Notes: generated by a model from the letters alone, not told the origin. Positions 17,742 to 26,657 are shown, counted from the first letter of the stretch. The stretch is DNA of 64,000 nucleotides from Dehalococcoidia bacterium (GCA_020847985.1 JADLBC010000008.1:186001-250000), one strand, 5' to 3'. Program-made: numbers and translations.

Positions 17742-19352
17742 TTAGTCGAGGTAGTCCTTCAGCTTGCGGCTGCGGCTCGGGTGGCGAAGCTTCCGCAGCG
17801 CCTTGGCCTCGATCTGGCGAATGCGCTCGCGTGTCACCCCGAACTCACGGCCGACCTCCTCAAGCGTGCGGCTGCGGCCGTCCTCCAGTCCGAATCGAAG
17901 CTGGAGCACCCGCCGTTCGCGGCTCGTCAGGCTCGCGAGCACATCCTCGACCTGCTCCCGCAGCAGCTGCTGGCTCGCGGCCTCCGCCGGCGCGAGCGCG
18001 CTCGGGTCCTCGATGAAGTCGCCGAGGTGGCTGTCCTCTTCCTCGCCGATCGGCGTTTCCAGCGAAACCGGCTCCTGCGAGACCTTCTGGATCTCGCGAA
18101 TGCGCTCCGGGGTGTACGCCGCTGCCGTTTCCGGCTTGCCGCTCTCCGTCATCCCCCGCGCGATCTCCTCGCTCGTTGGCTCGCGGCCGTACTCCTGCAC
18201 CAGCCGCCGGCTCACGCGCACGAGCTTGTTGATCGTCTCCACCATGTGAACCGGGATGCGGATCGTGCGCGCCTGGTCCGCGATCGCGCGCGTGATCGCC
18301 TGGCGAATCCACCACGTCGCGTACGTCGAGAACTTGAAGCCCTTGCGGTAGTCGAACTTCTCCACCGCACGGATGAGGCCAATGTTGCCTTCCTGGATCA
18401 GGTCCAGCAGCGACATCCCCCGCCCGATGTACTTCTTCGCGACGGACACCACGAGGCGCAGGTTCGCCTCCGTCAGCCGCCGCTCCGCGCGCTGGCCGTT
18501 GTCCTTGATCGCCGAGAAGTGGTAGTGCAGCTTCTCTTCGAGCGGCGTCAGGTCCTCGACGAGCCCATCCTTGGGCGGCACGAGGAACTCCTCGCCGCCC
18601 GCTTCCTCGCCCATCTGCTCGACGAGGTCCTGGTTCAGGATGTGGGTCACGATCGAAAGCCGCACGATGCTCTCGGCCGCCTGCGATTCCTCGCCGCTCT
18701 CCGCGCCGCCCAGCTGCTCCTCGACGTACCGCTTGAAGTCGAGGCTCATCTCGCCGTCGACCAGGCCCCGGAACTGCGCGTTCGCGATCGTCTGCGAAAG
18801 CGTGAGGCCGGTGAGCGTGTCATCCGGTTTGCGCCAGCGCGGCACCCGCTGCGGTTCTTCGTTCTCGTCCGTCGCGCGCCGCGCGGTCAGCGTCTCGAAG
18901 TTGTCGATGAAACGGATGGCGGCATCGTGGACCGGCTTCACCGCCGTCCACTGCTCCAGCAGCCGCACGGCGACATGCGCTGCCTTCGGCTTCTGGCCGT
19001 ACCGCTCGAGGTACTCCTTCTCGATCTCCTCAAGGTGGAGGCCTTCCTCCATCTGCCGCGCGAGGTGCTTCTCGTCGTCCGCCGTCAGCAGGTACACCTT
19101 GCCGATTTCTCGGAGATACATCCGGACGGGGTCGTCGATCCCCTCCGATTCCTCCGTCAGCAGCGCGATGGAAGCCTCTTCTTCTTCTTCCTCCGCGGCC
19201 TCCGTGCCACCTTCTTCGTCTTCTTCGCCGAGACTCGGTTCGTTCTCTTCTTCTTCGTCGTAGCTGTCGTCCTGGTTCTGGAGACGTGCCAGGACGGAGT
19301 CGACGGCGCTCGTCGCGGTGGACGTGCTTTCAGTCAGAGTGTCTTCAGTCAT
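17742..19352 (-). CDS. rpoD: Primary RNA polymerase sigma factor (RpoD/SigA)
   Basis: 536 residues. The N-terminus is extremely acidic (Glu/Asp runs to about residue 65) in place of a canonical region 1.1. Region 1.2 is [12 protein letters not shown]; an insertion of roughly 150 residues separates it from region 2. Region 2 includes [28 protein letters not shown] and [13 protein letters not shown], the last binding the -10. Region 3 starts [11 protein letters not shown], and region 4 has [18 protein letters not shown], the -35 helix-turn-helix. All diagnostic residues of a group 1 factor are present. Its own promoter matches the sequence such a factor reads. The ATG is at 19352; GGAGG is 14 bases upstream, farther than usual. 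Confidence 0.95.
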   Translation of the reverse strand: MTEDTLTESTSTATSAVDSVLARLQNQDDSYDEEEENEPSLGEEDEEGGTEAAEEEEEEASIALLTEESEGIDDPVRMYLREIGKVYLLTADDEKHLARQMEEGLHLEEIEKEYLERYGQKPKAAHVAVRLLEQWTAVKPVHDAAIRFIDNFETLTARRATDENEEPQRVPRWRKPDDTLTGLTLSQTIANAQFRGLVDGEMSLDFKRYVEEQLGGAESGEESQAAESIVRLSIVTHILNQDLVEQMGEEAGGEEFLVPPKDGLVEDLTPLEEKLHYHFSAIKDNGQRAERRLTEANLRLVVSVAKKYIGRGMSLLDLIQEGNIGLIRAVEKFDYRKGFKFSTYATWWIRQAITRAIADQARTIRIPVHMVETINKLVRVSRRLVQEYGREPTSEEIARGMTESGKPETAAAYTPERIREIQKVSQEPVSLETPIGEEEDSHLGDFIEDPSALAPAEAASQQLLREQVEDVLASLTSRERRVLQLRFGLEDGRSRTLEEVGREFGVTRERIRQIEAKALRKLRHPSRSRKLKDYLD

Positions 19353-19396
19353 ACTCGGGAACCAAACCTCCGGGGCGCTTGCGAAACGGGGACAGA

Positions 19397-19418
19397 AAAA
19401 GGGCGCAATGCGCCTTTT
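19397..19418 (-). terminator. Terminator-like hairpin at the 5' end of the rpoD transcript
   Basis: GGCGC-ATT-GCGCC flanked by AAAA and CTTTTT on the minus strand. It lies downstream of the sortase gene and just after the predicted rpoD transcription start, so it could end read-through from the sortase operon or form a 5' stem-loop on rpoD mRNA. Confidence 0.5.
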
Positions 19419-19420
19419 CC

Positions 19421-19449
19421 ACGATAGTAAGCCCCCGGCAAGCTGTCAA
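19421..19449 (-). promoter_or_regulatory. Sigma-70 promoter of rpoD
   Basis: Minus strand: TTGACA (19449-19444, perfect consensus), a 17-base spacer, then TATCGT (19426-19421). The start of transcription is expected near 19414, giving a leader of about 60 nt. It is the best promoter in the window. Confidence 0.75.
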
Positions 19450-19569
19450 GAACGCCTGTTCGCCTTGCCTTCACGGGCGAACAGGGCCGGCGCTCCGCTC
19501 GCTCCCGTACGGCCGGAGCTTCAGCGGCCTCGCCAGCGCCGTCTCACCCACCGCGACGGCTGCCCCCGG

Positions 19570-20283
19570 TCACGGCACGTAGCGTTCGGCGATCAGGATC
19601 ACGCGGCTCGTGTATTCGCCGCCCACGGCCGCCGGCACAAACGTCCCGCCACAACTGATGAGCGTGATCCGTTCGGTCGTGCCATCGAGCGTGGGGAACA
19701 CGATGCGGTCCATGTTCAGCGCCGCCACCGGCACGATCTCCACCGCCGCCACCGTATAAGCCAGCTGCACGCCGTTATCGAGCGTCACGTAGAGGGCGTC
19801 GCCCACGGCCGCCTCGTGGAGGTATGCGAACGGCCCGTTGCCGTAGTTCACGTAGTTCACGTGCGCGGCGAAGATCGTGTTCATGCCGCCCGCGCCGGGA
19901 GCGGTGCGTCCCGGCCGGCCAGTCCCCCACTGCGGATACGTGCTGATGTACGAAGGCCCCGAGGGATCCTCGAATAGCTCGCGGCCACCCACGTAGTGCG
20001 TCCCGCGGGCCTCGATCGGTGCATTTCCGAGGATCCGCGCCGAGCCCAGGTAGAGCGATGCCACCCGGCCATCCGGCGTCTCCGGCCGCGGGGCAGGCGT
20101 GGGCGTTGCGACCGGCGCAGGCGGCGCCTCGGCCTGGCTGATCTGCGGCATGTACGCGCGATACGGCAATGCAGGGCCTTCGCCGGGCGCGGCCAACGCC
20201 GCCGCTAGCGCCGCAACGCCGATCCCGGCGACCAGCACCATGGCTGCCGCCTGCCGCCCCACCGCCCGAGCTATCGCCTTCAC
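19570..20283 (-). CDS. Sortase family transpeptidase (first copy)
   Basis: 237 residues. An N-terminal membrane anchor (AAAMVLVAGIGVAALAAALA) is followed by a proline-rich linker (ATPTPAPRPETPD) and a sortase beta-barrel. The catalytic His is in FAAHVNY, the Cys in LISCGG and the Arg in TSRVILIAER. It would attach surface proteins to the cell wall or join pilin subunits; no LPxTG-type substrate is encoded in the window. The GTG start at 20283 overlaps the stop of the alpha/beta hydrolase gene by four bases. A second sortase lies 20 kb away at 39.6 kb. Confidence 0.88.
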   Translation of the reverse strand: MKAIARAVGRQAAAMVLVAGIGVAALAAALAAPGEGPALPYRAYMPQISQAEAPPAPVATPTPAPRPETPDGRVASLYLGSARILGNAPIEARGTHYVGGRELFEDPSGPSYISTYPQWGTGRPGRTAPGAGGMNTIFAAHVNYVNYGNGPFAYLHEAAVGDALYVTLDNGVQLAYTVAAVEIVPVAALNMDRIVFPTLDGTTERITLISCGGTFVPAAVGGEYTSRVILIAERYVP

Positions 20284-21107
20284 ACCCGGATTGCTCCCCA
20301 GAACTCCCGCAGCGTCTCCGCGAGGGGCACCGGCGCGAGCAGCGGGATGTTGTGCCCGACGCCATCGAAGGCGATGTACCGCACCCGCGGATTTCGCCTG
20401 CGCATCGCCTCAGCCACGTTCGGCCGCAATTCGTTCGAACGCAGACCGTGAACCAGCATCGCCGGCGGCTCCCCGAGGGCGTCCCATTGGGCCCAGTAGT
20501 CCCGGCCGCGGTGCTGGCGCACCATCGCCTTCCACGCCTCGCGGCTGCCGCGCCAGGTGAGTGTCCCCTCGCCGGCGTCGCGCATCCGTTGGAGGTATCC
20601 ATGCACGCGTTCGGGCGGCGTCGGCCGGTTTCGCGTGAAGAACGCCACCGCCTCGTCGCGCGTCAGTGTCTCCGGCATCGCGTCCACCGACGTGACTGTT
20701 TCGCGCCAGTTCGCCGCCCATGCCTCCGGTCCGATGTCGGCCATCACCACGCTCCGCCATGCCGAGGGGTGCCACGCCGCCGCGGCCATCGCCACGCGCG
20801 CCCCCATCGAATGACCCACCAGGTGCGGGCGCTCAAGTCCGGCGGCGCGCGCCGCCGCCAGCGCATCCCGCACGAGTTGCCGCACATGGTATGGCCCGCC
20901 GTGCTCGCTGCCGCCGTGGCCACGCTGGTCGATCGCTACACACCGCGGACGGTCTTCGCCGAGCGCGTCCACCGTCTCCTGCCACGCCTCGGCCACGCCC
21001 GTGAGCCCGTGGAGGAACAGCACGCCCGGTCCGGCGCCCGCCCATTCGAGCGCGCGAAAGCGCCCGCCCGGCAGGTCCAACCAGCGTTCCTGCGGCTGCG
21101 TGCTCAC
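20280..21107 (-). CDS. Alpha/beta-fold hydrolase
   Basis: 275 residues. The oxyanion-hole region is FLHGLTGVAEAW, the nucleophile elbow VGHSMGARVAM (Ser near residue 100) and the catalytic His GVGHNIPLLAP near the C-terminus. The family covers esterases, lactonases and C-C hydrolases, and the substrate cannot be read. No signal peptide. The stop overlaps the GTG of the sortase gene (GTGA), and the rhodanese gene ends six bases upstream, so the three form an operon. Confidence 0.85.
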   Translation of the reverse strand: MSTQPQERWLDLPGGRFRALEWAGAGPGVLFLHGLTGVAEAWQETVDALGEDRPRCVAIDQRGHGGSEHGGPYHVRQLVRDALAAARAAGLERPHLVGHSMGARVAMAAAAWHPSAWRSVVMADIGPEAWAANWRETVTSVDAMPETLTRDEAVAFFTRNRPTPPERVHGYLQRMRDAGEGTLTWRGSREAWKAMVRQHRGRDYWAQWDALGEPPAMLVHGLRSNELRPNVAEAMRRRNPRVRYIAFDGVGHNIPLLAPVPLAETLREFWGAIRV

Positions 21108-21113
21108 CCGGCG

Positions 21114-21464
21114 TCAGTCGCCCGTGGGGTACCCGGCTTCAACCCACGCGAGCGTGCCGCCCTCGACGTTGTAGAGCGGGATATCGGTCACGCCGCCGGC
21201 CGTTGCGAACTCCGCAGCCAGCGCGCTTCGCGCCCCCGACTTGCAGATGAACAGCACTTCCTTGCTCCCGGCGAAGTCGCGAAGCTGCTTGATTTCGGCC
21301 ATCACGGTGTTCACGGGGATGAGCCGCACACCCGACGCATGCACTTCCACGTACTCGTTCGGCTCGCGCACGTCGACCATCACGGCCTCGCCCTTGTCGA
21401 GCTTTTCCTTCGCCTCGCTCACCGAAATCCGGGTGAACGGCTCTCGCGGGTCCTTCGTTGCCAT
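21114..21464 (-). CDS. Rhodanese-like domain protein
   Basis: 116 residues, a single rhodanese domain. VMVDVREPNEYVEVHASG is the CH2A-type motif, and the active-site loop is FICKSGARSALAA with the catalytic Cys. Likely a sulfurtransferase carrying persulfide sulfur; the acceptor is unknown. ATG 21464 is preferred over a start at 21521 because GGAGGGAAGG lies six bases upstream and the family begins here. It leads the rhodanese-hydrolase-sortase operon, with an extended -10 upstream. Confidence 0.88.
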   Translation of the reverse strand: MATKDPREPFTRISVSEAKEKLDKGEAVMVDVREPNEYVEVHASGVRLIPVNTVMAEIKQLRDFAGSKEVLFICKSGARSALAAEFATAGGVTDIPLYNVEGGTLAWVEAGYPTGD

Positions 21465-21504
21465 GTGCTGCCTTCCCTCCTGCCTTGCCTTGCGTCGTGA
21501 ACTG

Positions 21505-21513
21505 AATCTAGCA
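21505..21513 (-). promoter_or_regulatory. Extended -10 promoter of the rhodanese operon
   Basis: TGCTAGATT on the minus strand, a TGn extension joined to TAGATT, about 40 bases before the rhodanese ATG. No clear -35 box. Confidence 0.4.
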
Positions 21514-21539
21514 CACGGCACGGATCGCCGTTGGCCTCG

Positions 21540-22328
21540 CTACGCCCCCGACCACGTGAGCCGGGGCACGCGCGCCAGCCCCGCGACGTACACCAGCACC
21601 GATACGGCCGTCAGCACACCGAAATCCATCGCCAGTCCGAAGTACCCGTCCGTACCATCGGCATACGCCGCCAGCTGCATCGCATCCACCGCGTACGAAA
21701 GCGGATTCACCCGCGCGAGCACCTCCAGCCATGCCGGCAGCCCGGCCACCGGGAAGAATGCCCCCGAAAAGAACAGCAGCGGGAACAGCGCCAGGTTCAT
21801 CAGCAGGTGGAACCCCTGCATCGTCTGGATGCGCGACGCGAACGCCTGCGCCACGCCCGCCAGCAGCAGGTTCAGCAGCACCACCGCCGCCAGCGCGATC
21901 GCGATCCCCGCCGGGACCCCGAACTGCCATTCGAACTGCACGAACGGCGCCGCCGCCAGCAGCACCACGAGCGCCTGCACCACCCCGATCGTCACCCCCG
22001 CCAGCGACTTCCCCAGGAGGATCGTCCGCGGCCGGTGTGGCGAACTGAGCAGCATGCGCAACACCCCGCTGTCGCGGTCCCGGTAGTACGAAGCGCTCGA
22101 AAACGTCGATGAGAACACCGCCGTCATCACCACCGCGCCCGCCACCAGGTAGGCCGTGAAGTTGCCCGCGCTCAGCGCCGTCGGCTCCAGCCCGCTCGAA
22201 ACCCCGTTCCCCAGGAACACCAGGAACAGCAGCGGCGTCACCATCGATGAATACAGCTGCGACCGCGACCGAAGCACGGCCCGGATGTCGCGTTCGAAGA
22301 GCGCCATCGCGGCGCCGACCGCGCTCAC
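21540..22328 (-). CDS. ABC-2 type transporter permease
   Basis: 262 residues with about six transmembrane helices and the ABC-2 family pattern: FERDIRAVLRSRSQL before helix 1, then RDSGVLRMLLSSPHRP in the first cytoplasmic loop and NPLSYAVDAMQLAAYA near the end. It pairs with the ATPase encoded immediately upstream to form an exporter of drugs, lipids or polysaccharide precursors. The GTG at 22328 overlaps the ATPase stop as GTGA, which fixes the start; the frame is open far upstream but that part is antisense-like noise over the ATPase gene. Confidence 0.9.
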   Translation of the reverse strand: MSAVGAAMALFERDIRAVLRSRSQLYSSMVTPLLFLVFLGNGVSSGLEPTALSAGNFTAYLVAGAVVMTAVFSSTFSSASYYRDRDSGVLRMLLSSPHRPRTILLGKSLAGVTIGVVQALVVLLAAAPFVQFEWQFGVPAGIAIALAAVVLLNLLLAGVAQAFASRIQTMQGFHLLMNLALFPLLFFSGAFFPVAGLPAWLEVLARVNPLSYAVDAMQLAAYADGTDGYFGLAMDFGVLTAVSVLVYVAGLARVPRLTWSGA

Positions 22329-23260
22329 CGCGCGGCCTCCACGACCGCCGTTCGGCGGCTCACATGCTGAAAATACGCGTCCTCCAGCGATGACCGTTCG
22401 ATTGTGACCGAGCGAATGGCCCCGGGTGCGAAGGCGAACAGCCGCGGCACCAGCGCCGACGCATCGTCCGAGGCCAGGTGCACCACCTCCCCGTCCGTCG
22501 TCACTTCGCCCGCTCCCGGCCAGTTCCGAACCTCCGCCAGCTGCGCCTCCGTCACGCCCTCCCAGCCAACCCGCACAGCCTCGCGACGGAGGCCCGCCTT
22601 CAGCGCCGACGGCGTCCCCGTCGTCACCACCCGCCCGTCCTTGATGAACGCCACCTGTTCGCAGACGCCGTCCGCCTCCGCCAGGTCGTTCGTCGCGAGC
22701 AGCACCGTCCGCCGCAGGCGTTCGGCATTCAGCAGCGCGTCCCACAGCGCCCGGCGCTCTTCGGGGTCGACGCCCGTGGTCGGTTCGTCCAGGAGCAGCA
22801 GGTCCGGGTCGTGCAGTAGCGCGCGAGCCATCTCCAGGCGGCGCCGCATCCCGCCCGAGAGCGCCCCGATACGATCCTTCTCCCGCCCGGCGAGCCCGAA
22901 GGTGCCCAGCAGCCGCCGTCCGCGGTCCGAGGCGGCACTCCCGCTCATGCCAAAAAGCTTCCCCGCGAGCCGCAGCGTCTCGCCCGCCGATAGCAGCGGG
23001 TCCTGCGCGTTCTCCTGGAATACCGTGGCCGTGCGCGCGCGCAGCGAAGGCGAGGGCTCCTGCCCGAACACTCGGAGTTCGCCTTCGGCCGGGCGTTCCA
23101 TCGCCGCTACCATCGTGATGAACGTGCTCTTCCCGCTGCCGTTCGGCCCCAGCAGCCCGAACACACAGCCGGCGGGCACCTGGAGCGTGAACCCATCGAG
23201 CGCACGCCGTTCGCCGTAGCGATGCACAATGCCGCGCGCCTCGACGACTGCCTCAGCCAT
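22325..23260 (-). CDS. ABC transporter ATP-binding protein
   Basis: 311 residues. Walker A GPNGSGKST, Q-loop FQENAQDPLL, signature LSGGMRRRLEMARALL and Walker B LLLLDEPTTGVDP are all intact. The extra C-terminal region (from about 215) is typical of the DrrA/NodI type that works with ABC-2 permeases. It powers export through the permease encoded downstream, to which it is translationally coupled. Substrate unknown. Confidence 0.93.
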   Translation of the reverse strand: MAEAVVEARGIVHRYGERRALDGFTLQVPAGCVFGLLGPNGSGKSTFITMVAAMERPAEGELRVFGQEPSPSLRARTATVFQENAQDPLLSAGETLRLAGKLFGMSGSAASDRGRRLLGTFGLAGREKDRIGALSGGMRRRLEMARALLHDPDLLLLDEPTTGVDPEERRALWDALLNAERLRRTVLLATNDLAEADGVCEQVAFIKDGRVVTTGTPSALKAGLRREAVRVGWEGVTEAQLAEVRNWPGAGEVTTDGEVVHLASDDASALVPRLFAFAPGAIRSVTIERSSLEDAYFQHVSRRTAVVEAAR

Positions 23261-23297
23261 GTCCGTGCTGCCTCGCGCCGGTCACCCGCCTGGCGGC

Positions 23298-23603
23298 CTA
23301 GCTCGTGACCGAGAGGCTGGCCACGAGCTGCCCCATCACGATCAGCATGATGATCGCGGCCATCGGGCTCAGGTCCATCATCCCCGTGTTCGGCATCACC
23401 CGCCGCAGCGGCTCGATGATCGGCTCCGTCACCCGGAATAGCATCTGGTACAGCGGGCTCGACTGGTCGATCGGAAACCAGCTCAGCAGCGACCGCGCGA
23501 CGATCGCCCAGGTGAGGATCTGGATGAAGACCAGCGTGAACTGCGCAACGTAGGGATTCGTAGCCCGGACCTCACGCGCCCCTTCCCGGGACGCCGCTTC
23601 CAT
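23298..23603 (-). CDS. YggT family membrane protein (second copy)
   Basis: 101 residues with two hydrophobic helices and the YggT signature: ARSLLSWFPIDQSSP after helix 1 and EPIIEPLRRVMPNTGMMDL before helix 2. The family is linked to cell division and turgor in other bacteria, usually next to proC and yggS as here. It is a diverged duplicate of the YggT encoded 57 bp upstream. The annotated start at 23603 is uncertain; the conserved part begins near TNPYVAQF. Confidence 0.85.
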   Translation of the reverse strand: MEAASREGAREVRATNPYVAQFTLVFIQILTWAIVARSLLSWFPIDQSSPLYQMLFRVTEPIIEPLRRVMPNTGMMDLSPMAAIIMLIVMGQLVASLSVTS

Positions 23604-23660
23604 CCTAGCAGAGCGGCTCGAAAAGGAATGAGGAACGAACGGCCTTCGGACCCTGCGGGC

Positions 23661-23921
23661 TCAGCCGCTCGCCGCGCGGTCGATCACCATCAGCATGATG
23701 TACAGGAACAGCAGCACCACCATCGCGCTCAGGTCGACCATCCCTGTCCTCGGGAGGATGTTTCGCACCGGTGCGAGCAACGGCTCCGTCGCCTGGTACA
23801 GGAATCGCGCCACCGGGTTGCCCGGCCGCAGCGGGAACCAGCTCAGTAGCGAACGCGCCAGCACGAGCAGGATGATCGCGTAGATGAGCACCGTGAAGAG
23901 CGCCGCCACGCTGTCATTCAT
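23661..23921 (-). CDS. YggT family membrane protein (first copy)
   Basis: 86 residues, two transmembrane helices. The conserved core is ARSLLSWFPLRPGNP and EPLLAPVRNILPRTGMVDLSAM. The ATG at 23921 overlaps the proC stop by four bases. It sits in the yggS-proC-yggT arrangement common in bacteria, and the second copy follows 57 bases later. Confidence 0.88.
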   Translation of the reverse strand: MNDSVAALFTVLIYAIILLVLARSLLSWFPLRPGNPVARFLYQATEPLLAPVRNILPRTGMVDLSAMVVLLFLYIMLMVIDRAASG

Positions 23922-24712
23922 GCCGGGCCACCGAGCTCGACCGCGCGCCGGTGAGCCGCCTGCACCGCTTCGATAATCGACGCCCGCACGGCGCCCTTCT
24001 CCAGCTCCAGCAGGCCCGCCGCGGTGGTGCCCGCCGGCGAGGTCACCAGGCCTCGCAGCTCCGCCGCCTGCCGCCCGCTCTCCTGCGCGTACACCGCCGA
24101 CCCATACACCGTCTGCAACACCATCTCCGAAGCCTCCGCCCGTGTCAGCCCGACCGCCACACCGCCTTCGATCAGCGCCTCGATGAAGAGGAACACGTAC
24201 CCGGGACCGCTGCCGCTCACGGCCGTCGCCATGTCCAGCTTCTTCTCGTCATCGACGTAGATGTCCCGGCCGATGGCGCAGAGCAGCCCGCGCGCGAGCT
24301 CCCGCTGGGCGGCGCTCACCGCCGGCGTCGCCGTCCACACGCTCATGCCGGCCTTCGCGGCCACGGGCGTGTTCGGCATCACCCGGATCACCCGGTCGTG
24401 GTGGAACTCGTTGATGATTGAACGGATGCGCACCCCCGCCATGATCGACAGCAGCAACCCATCCGGCTTGATCGCCCCGTGGACCGTGTTCATGTCCTGC
24501 GGCTTCACCGAAAGCACCACGAGATCCGCCGCGTCCATCGCCTGCTCCGGCGAGGGCGTCGCCTGCACCCCGTAGACGCCGTGCAGCTGGTCCGCGCGCT
24601 GCGGGACTTTCTCGCAGACCGTCACATCTCCGGCGTCGAATACCCCCCGTTCCAGCGCCGCCGCGAGGATCGCCTCGCCCATCACGCCACCGCCGATGAT
24701 CGCCACCTTCAT
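23918..24712 (-). CDS. proC: Pyrroline-5-carboxylate reductase
   Basis: 264 residues. It reduces pyrroline-5-carboxylate to proline with NAD(P)H. The dinucleotide-binding loop AIIGGGVMGEAI is at the N-terminus, with VVLSVKPQDM and VIRVMPNTPVAAKAGM in the middle. The C-terminal dimer domain has SGSGPGYVFLFIEALIEGG and the active-site GLVTSPAGTTAAGL. ATG 24712 overlaps the yggS stop (ATGA) and opens the Rossmann strand, so the in-frame start at 24811 is rejected. Part of the five-gene operon from 25691 down to 23298. Confidence 0.95.
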   Translation of the reverse strand: MKVAIIGGGVMGEAILAAALERGVFDAGDVTVCEKVPQRADQLHGVYGVQATPSPEQAMDAADLVVLSVKPQDMNTVHGAIKPDGLLLSIMAGVRIRSIINEFHHDRVIRVMPNTPVAAKAGMSVWTATPAVSAAQRELARGLLCAIGRDIYVDDEKKLDMATAVSGSGPGYVFLFIEALIEGGVAVGLTRAEASEMVLQTVYGSAVYAQESGRQAAELRGLVTSPAGTTAAGLLELEKGAVRASIIEAVQAAHRRAVELGGPA

Positions 24713-25428
24713 CCTGAACGCTCCCCGAAAATCGCCCGGCCAACCCGGATGTGCGTCGCCCCTTCCTCGATAGCGACCTCGAAGTCGTCGCTCATGCCCA
24801 TCGAGAGGCATTTCAGGCGGTGGCGCTCCGCCATCTCCCGCAGCCGGTGGAAGTGCGTCCGCGCATCCTCCGCGTTCTCACTGCGCGGCGGAATCGCCAT
24901 CAGCCCCAGGACTTCCACCCGCATCTGTTGCGCCCGGAGCAGCAGCCCTCGCACCTCGTCCGGCAGCGCCCCTCGCTTCGAGGCCTCCCGCGCGATGTTC
25001 ACCTGCAGGAAGATGCGCACGGCATGCGTGGGCGCCGTCGCCGCGATCGCGTCGAGCGCCGACTCCGAATCGATGCCGTGCAGCGCCTCGAAGGCGGTGA
25101 GGGCCGTCTTCACCTTGTTCGATTGCATGTGCCCGATGAAGTGAAACCGCGCCGGCTCCGTCCCCGAAGCCCCCAGCACGATCTCCGGCCGGCCATGGCG
25201 CAGCACCGCGATCTTCTCAAGCGCCTCTTGCACGTAGTTCTCGCCGAAATCGCGCAGCCCGGCGTCGTAGGCCGCCGCGACCGTTTCCGCGGAGAACGTC
25301 TTCGTGACACCCACGAGCGTCACCGAATCGGTCTTCCGGCCCGCTCGCGCGCAGGCCGCCGCCATCCGTTCGCGCACCTGCGCCAGCCGCGCACCGATCG
25401 CGTCAATCGTCCCGGGGGCGAGCGTCAT
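24709..25428 (-). CDS. YggS family pyridoxal phosphate homeostasis protein
   Basis: 239 residues. It binds PLP through Lys in VGVTKTFSAETV and buffers free PLP. Further family marks are DFGENYVQEA, FHFIGHMQSNKVK, SMGMSDDFEVAIEEGATHIRVG and the terminal GRAIFGERSG. It overlaps both neighbours by four bases (upstream membrane protein, downstream proC), so it is translated as part of one operon. Confidence 0.95.
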   Translation of the reverse strand: MTLAPGTIDAIGARLAQVRERMAAACARAGRKTDSVTLVGVTKTFSAETVAAAYDAGLRDFGENYVQEALEKIAVLRHGRPEIVLGASGTEPARFHFIGHMQSNKVKTALTAFEALHGIDSESALDAIAATAPTHAVRIFLQVNIAREASKRGALPDEVRGLLLRAQQMRVEVLGLMAIPPRSENAEDARTHFHRLREMAERHRLKCLSMGMSDDFEVAIEEGATHIRVGRAIFGERSG

Positions 25429-25691
25429 CGAATCTCCGGAGGGTGCTTCAACTCCCAGATGCCGCGGCCCACAACCACCACCACCACCAGCCCTATGGCC
25501 GCGAACCCGAGCAGCGCCTGAATTGTAAACATCCAGAACACGAAGAACAGGTAGAACATCCCGCCCAGCAGAATCCCCAGGGGCAGCGCCAGCACGCGGA
25601 AGACGGCGATGGTGATCGCCACGACTTCCCGCACGCCACCGCCCTTTTCCTCGTCCTGCGGAGGCTGGCTCGAACCGTAGTAGAAACCCAT
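25425..25691 (-). CDS. Small hypothetical membrane protein, first gene of the yggS-proC-yggT operon
   Basis: 88 residues, not recognised. A polar N-terminus (MGFYYGSSQPPQDEEKGGG) precedes two hydrophobic helices, about 30-55 and 58-80, and a short basic/acidic tail. The stop overlaps the yggS start by four bases. TATACT stands exactly six bases before its ATG with no Shine-Dalgarno sequence, so the operon mRNA probably starts here without a leader. Confidence 0.75.
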   Translation of the reverse strand: MGFYYGSSQPPQDEEKGGGVREVVAITIAVFRVLALPLGILLGGMFYLFFVFWMFTIQALLGFAAIGLVVVVVVGRGIWELKHPPEIR

Positions 25692-25697
25692 TCGCGC

Positions 25698-25703
25698 AGT
25701 ATA
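25698..25703 (-). promoter_or_regulatory. -10 hexamer, leaderless start of the yggS operon
   Basis: TATACT, then GCGCGA, then ATG on the minus strand. A CTGACC lies 16 bases upstream as a possible -35 box. Confidence 0.5.
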
Positions 25704-25721
25704 GGCCGCGCGCGCCTCGGG

Positions 25722-26477
25722 TCAGTTCCTCTCGGTCAGCAACCCCCGGATACGCCCGATTTCCGCGCCCGAAACACCTCGCCCCGAAAGGAACGCCTCC
25801 GTGCTCCCGTAGCGCTCCCGCATCAGCGTGATAAAGCCCGCCATCCGTTCGGCAGGTGTCGAAAGCCGCGCGCGGATCTCCGCATCCGTCCCCGCGAGCG
25901 CGCGGCCCGTCGATCGCAGATACGCGATCAGCCGGTCGATGCTCGCGTCGCTCAGTCCGTATTCGTTCGCGATGTCGTCGTCACCGGCGCCCAGCAGCTC
26001 CATCAGCATGCCCAGGAGCACCCCCGTGCGGTCCTTCCCCGCCGTGCAGTGCACCAGCAGCGGGTACGTGTCCGCCTCCGCGAGCAGCCGGAACGCCTCC
26101 ACGAACCGCTCGCCGCCCACGTCCAGGTAATGCAGGTAACGCCCCGGCGTCGGCCCCGGTCCGTAGAGCCCGTTCAACTCCGCGATGAGGTCATCCATCC
26201 CGCGGGCCGCCGCGAAGATCGAGAGCTGGCGAACGCGCTCGTTCAGCGCGTGGCCATCCGGCGTGTGGGCGATCTCGTCCGGGTGGCGAAGGTCCAGGAT
26301 GGTGCGAATGCCGATCTCGTCTCCGATGCACGCGCAATCCGTCGCGGTCATCAGCTCCAGCGCCCCCGACCGGTAGATCATCGCCCCCCGGATCCGGCCC
26401 CCACCCGCGAGCGAGTAGGCCCCGAGTTCGCGGAAGTTGTGCACCCCTTCGAGTTCGCGCACCGTGCCGTTCCCCAT
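25722..26477 (-). CDS. Tyrosine-protein phosphatase (PTP/DSP-like)
   Basis: 251 residues of the bacterial Y_phosphatase3 family. The signature HCTAGKDRTG (CX5R active-site loop) is near residue 148, preceded by RTILDLRHPDE, a conserved family block. C-terminal helices carry YGLSDASIDRLIAYL. Such proteins act on phosphotyrosine, phosphoinositides or phosphorylated lipids. ATG 26477 has GGAAGGACGG upstream; the open frame continuing upstream crosses tRNA-Lys and is rejected. Substrate unknown. Confidence 0.88.
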   Translation of the reverse strand: MGNGTVRELEGVHNFRELGAYSLAGGGRIRGAMIYRSGALELMTATDCACIGDEIGIRTILDLRHPDEIAHTPDGHALNERVRQLSIFAAARGMDDLIAELNGLYGPGPTPGRYLHYLDVGGERFVEAFRLLAEADTYPLLVHCTAGKDRTGVLLGMLMELLGAGDDDIANEYGLSDASIDRLIAYLRSTGRALAGTDAEIRARLSTPAERMAGFITLMRERYGSTEAFLSGRGVSGAEIGRIRGLLTERN

Positions 26478-26509
26478 CGCGATCCGTCCTTCCCACGCCA
26501 GCGGCGCGG

Positions 26510-26585
26510 TGGTACCCCCGGAAGGACTCGAACCTTCGACCTCGCGATTAAAAGTCGCCTGCTCTGCCAGCTGAGCTACGGGGGC
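26510..26585 (-). tRNA. tRNA-Lys (anticodon TTT)
   Basis: Minus strand: acceptor GCCCCCG with CGGGGGT, discriminator A and encoded CCA; D arm AGCTCAGCTGGCAGAGC; anticodon loop CTTTTAA gives TTT. T arm GAAGG-TTCGAGT-CCTTC. The first acceptor pair is G1-U72, a wobble instead of the usual G-C of lysine tRNAs; everything else is canonical. Confidence 0.96.
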
Positions 26586-26657
26586 CCGTGGCTTCACCCT
26601 ACCCAAATCAGCGAAAAGGCGCGAGCATCCGCTCCCCGGCATCGCCCGCGAACGAAA

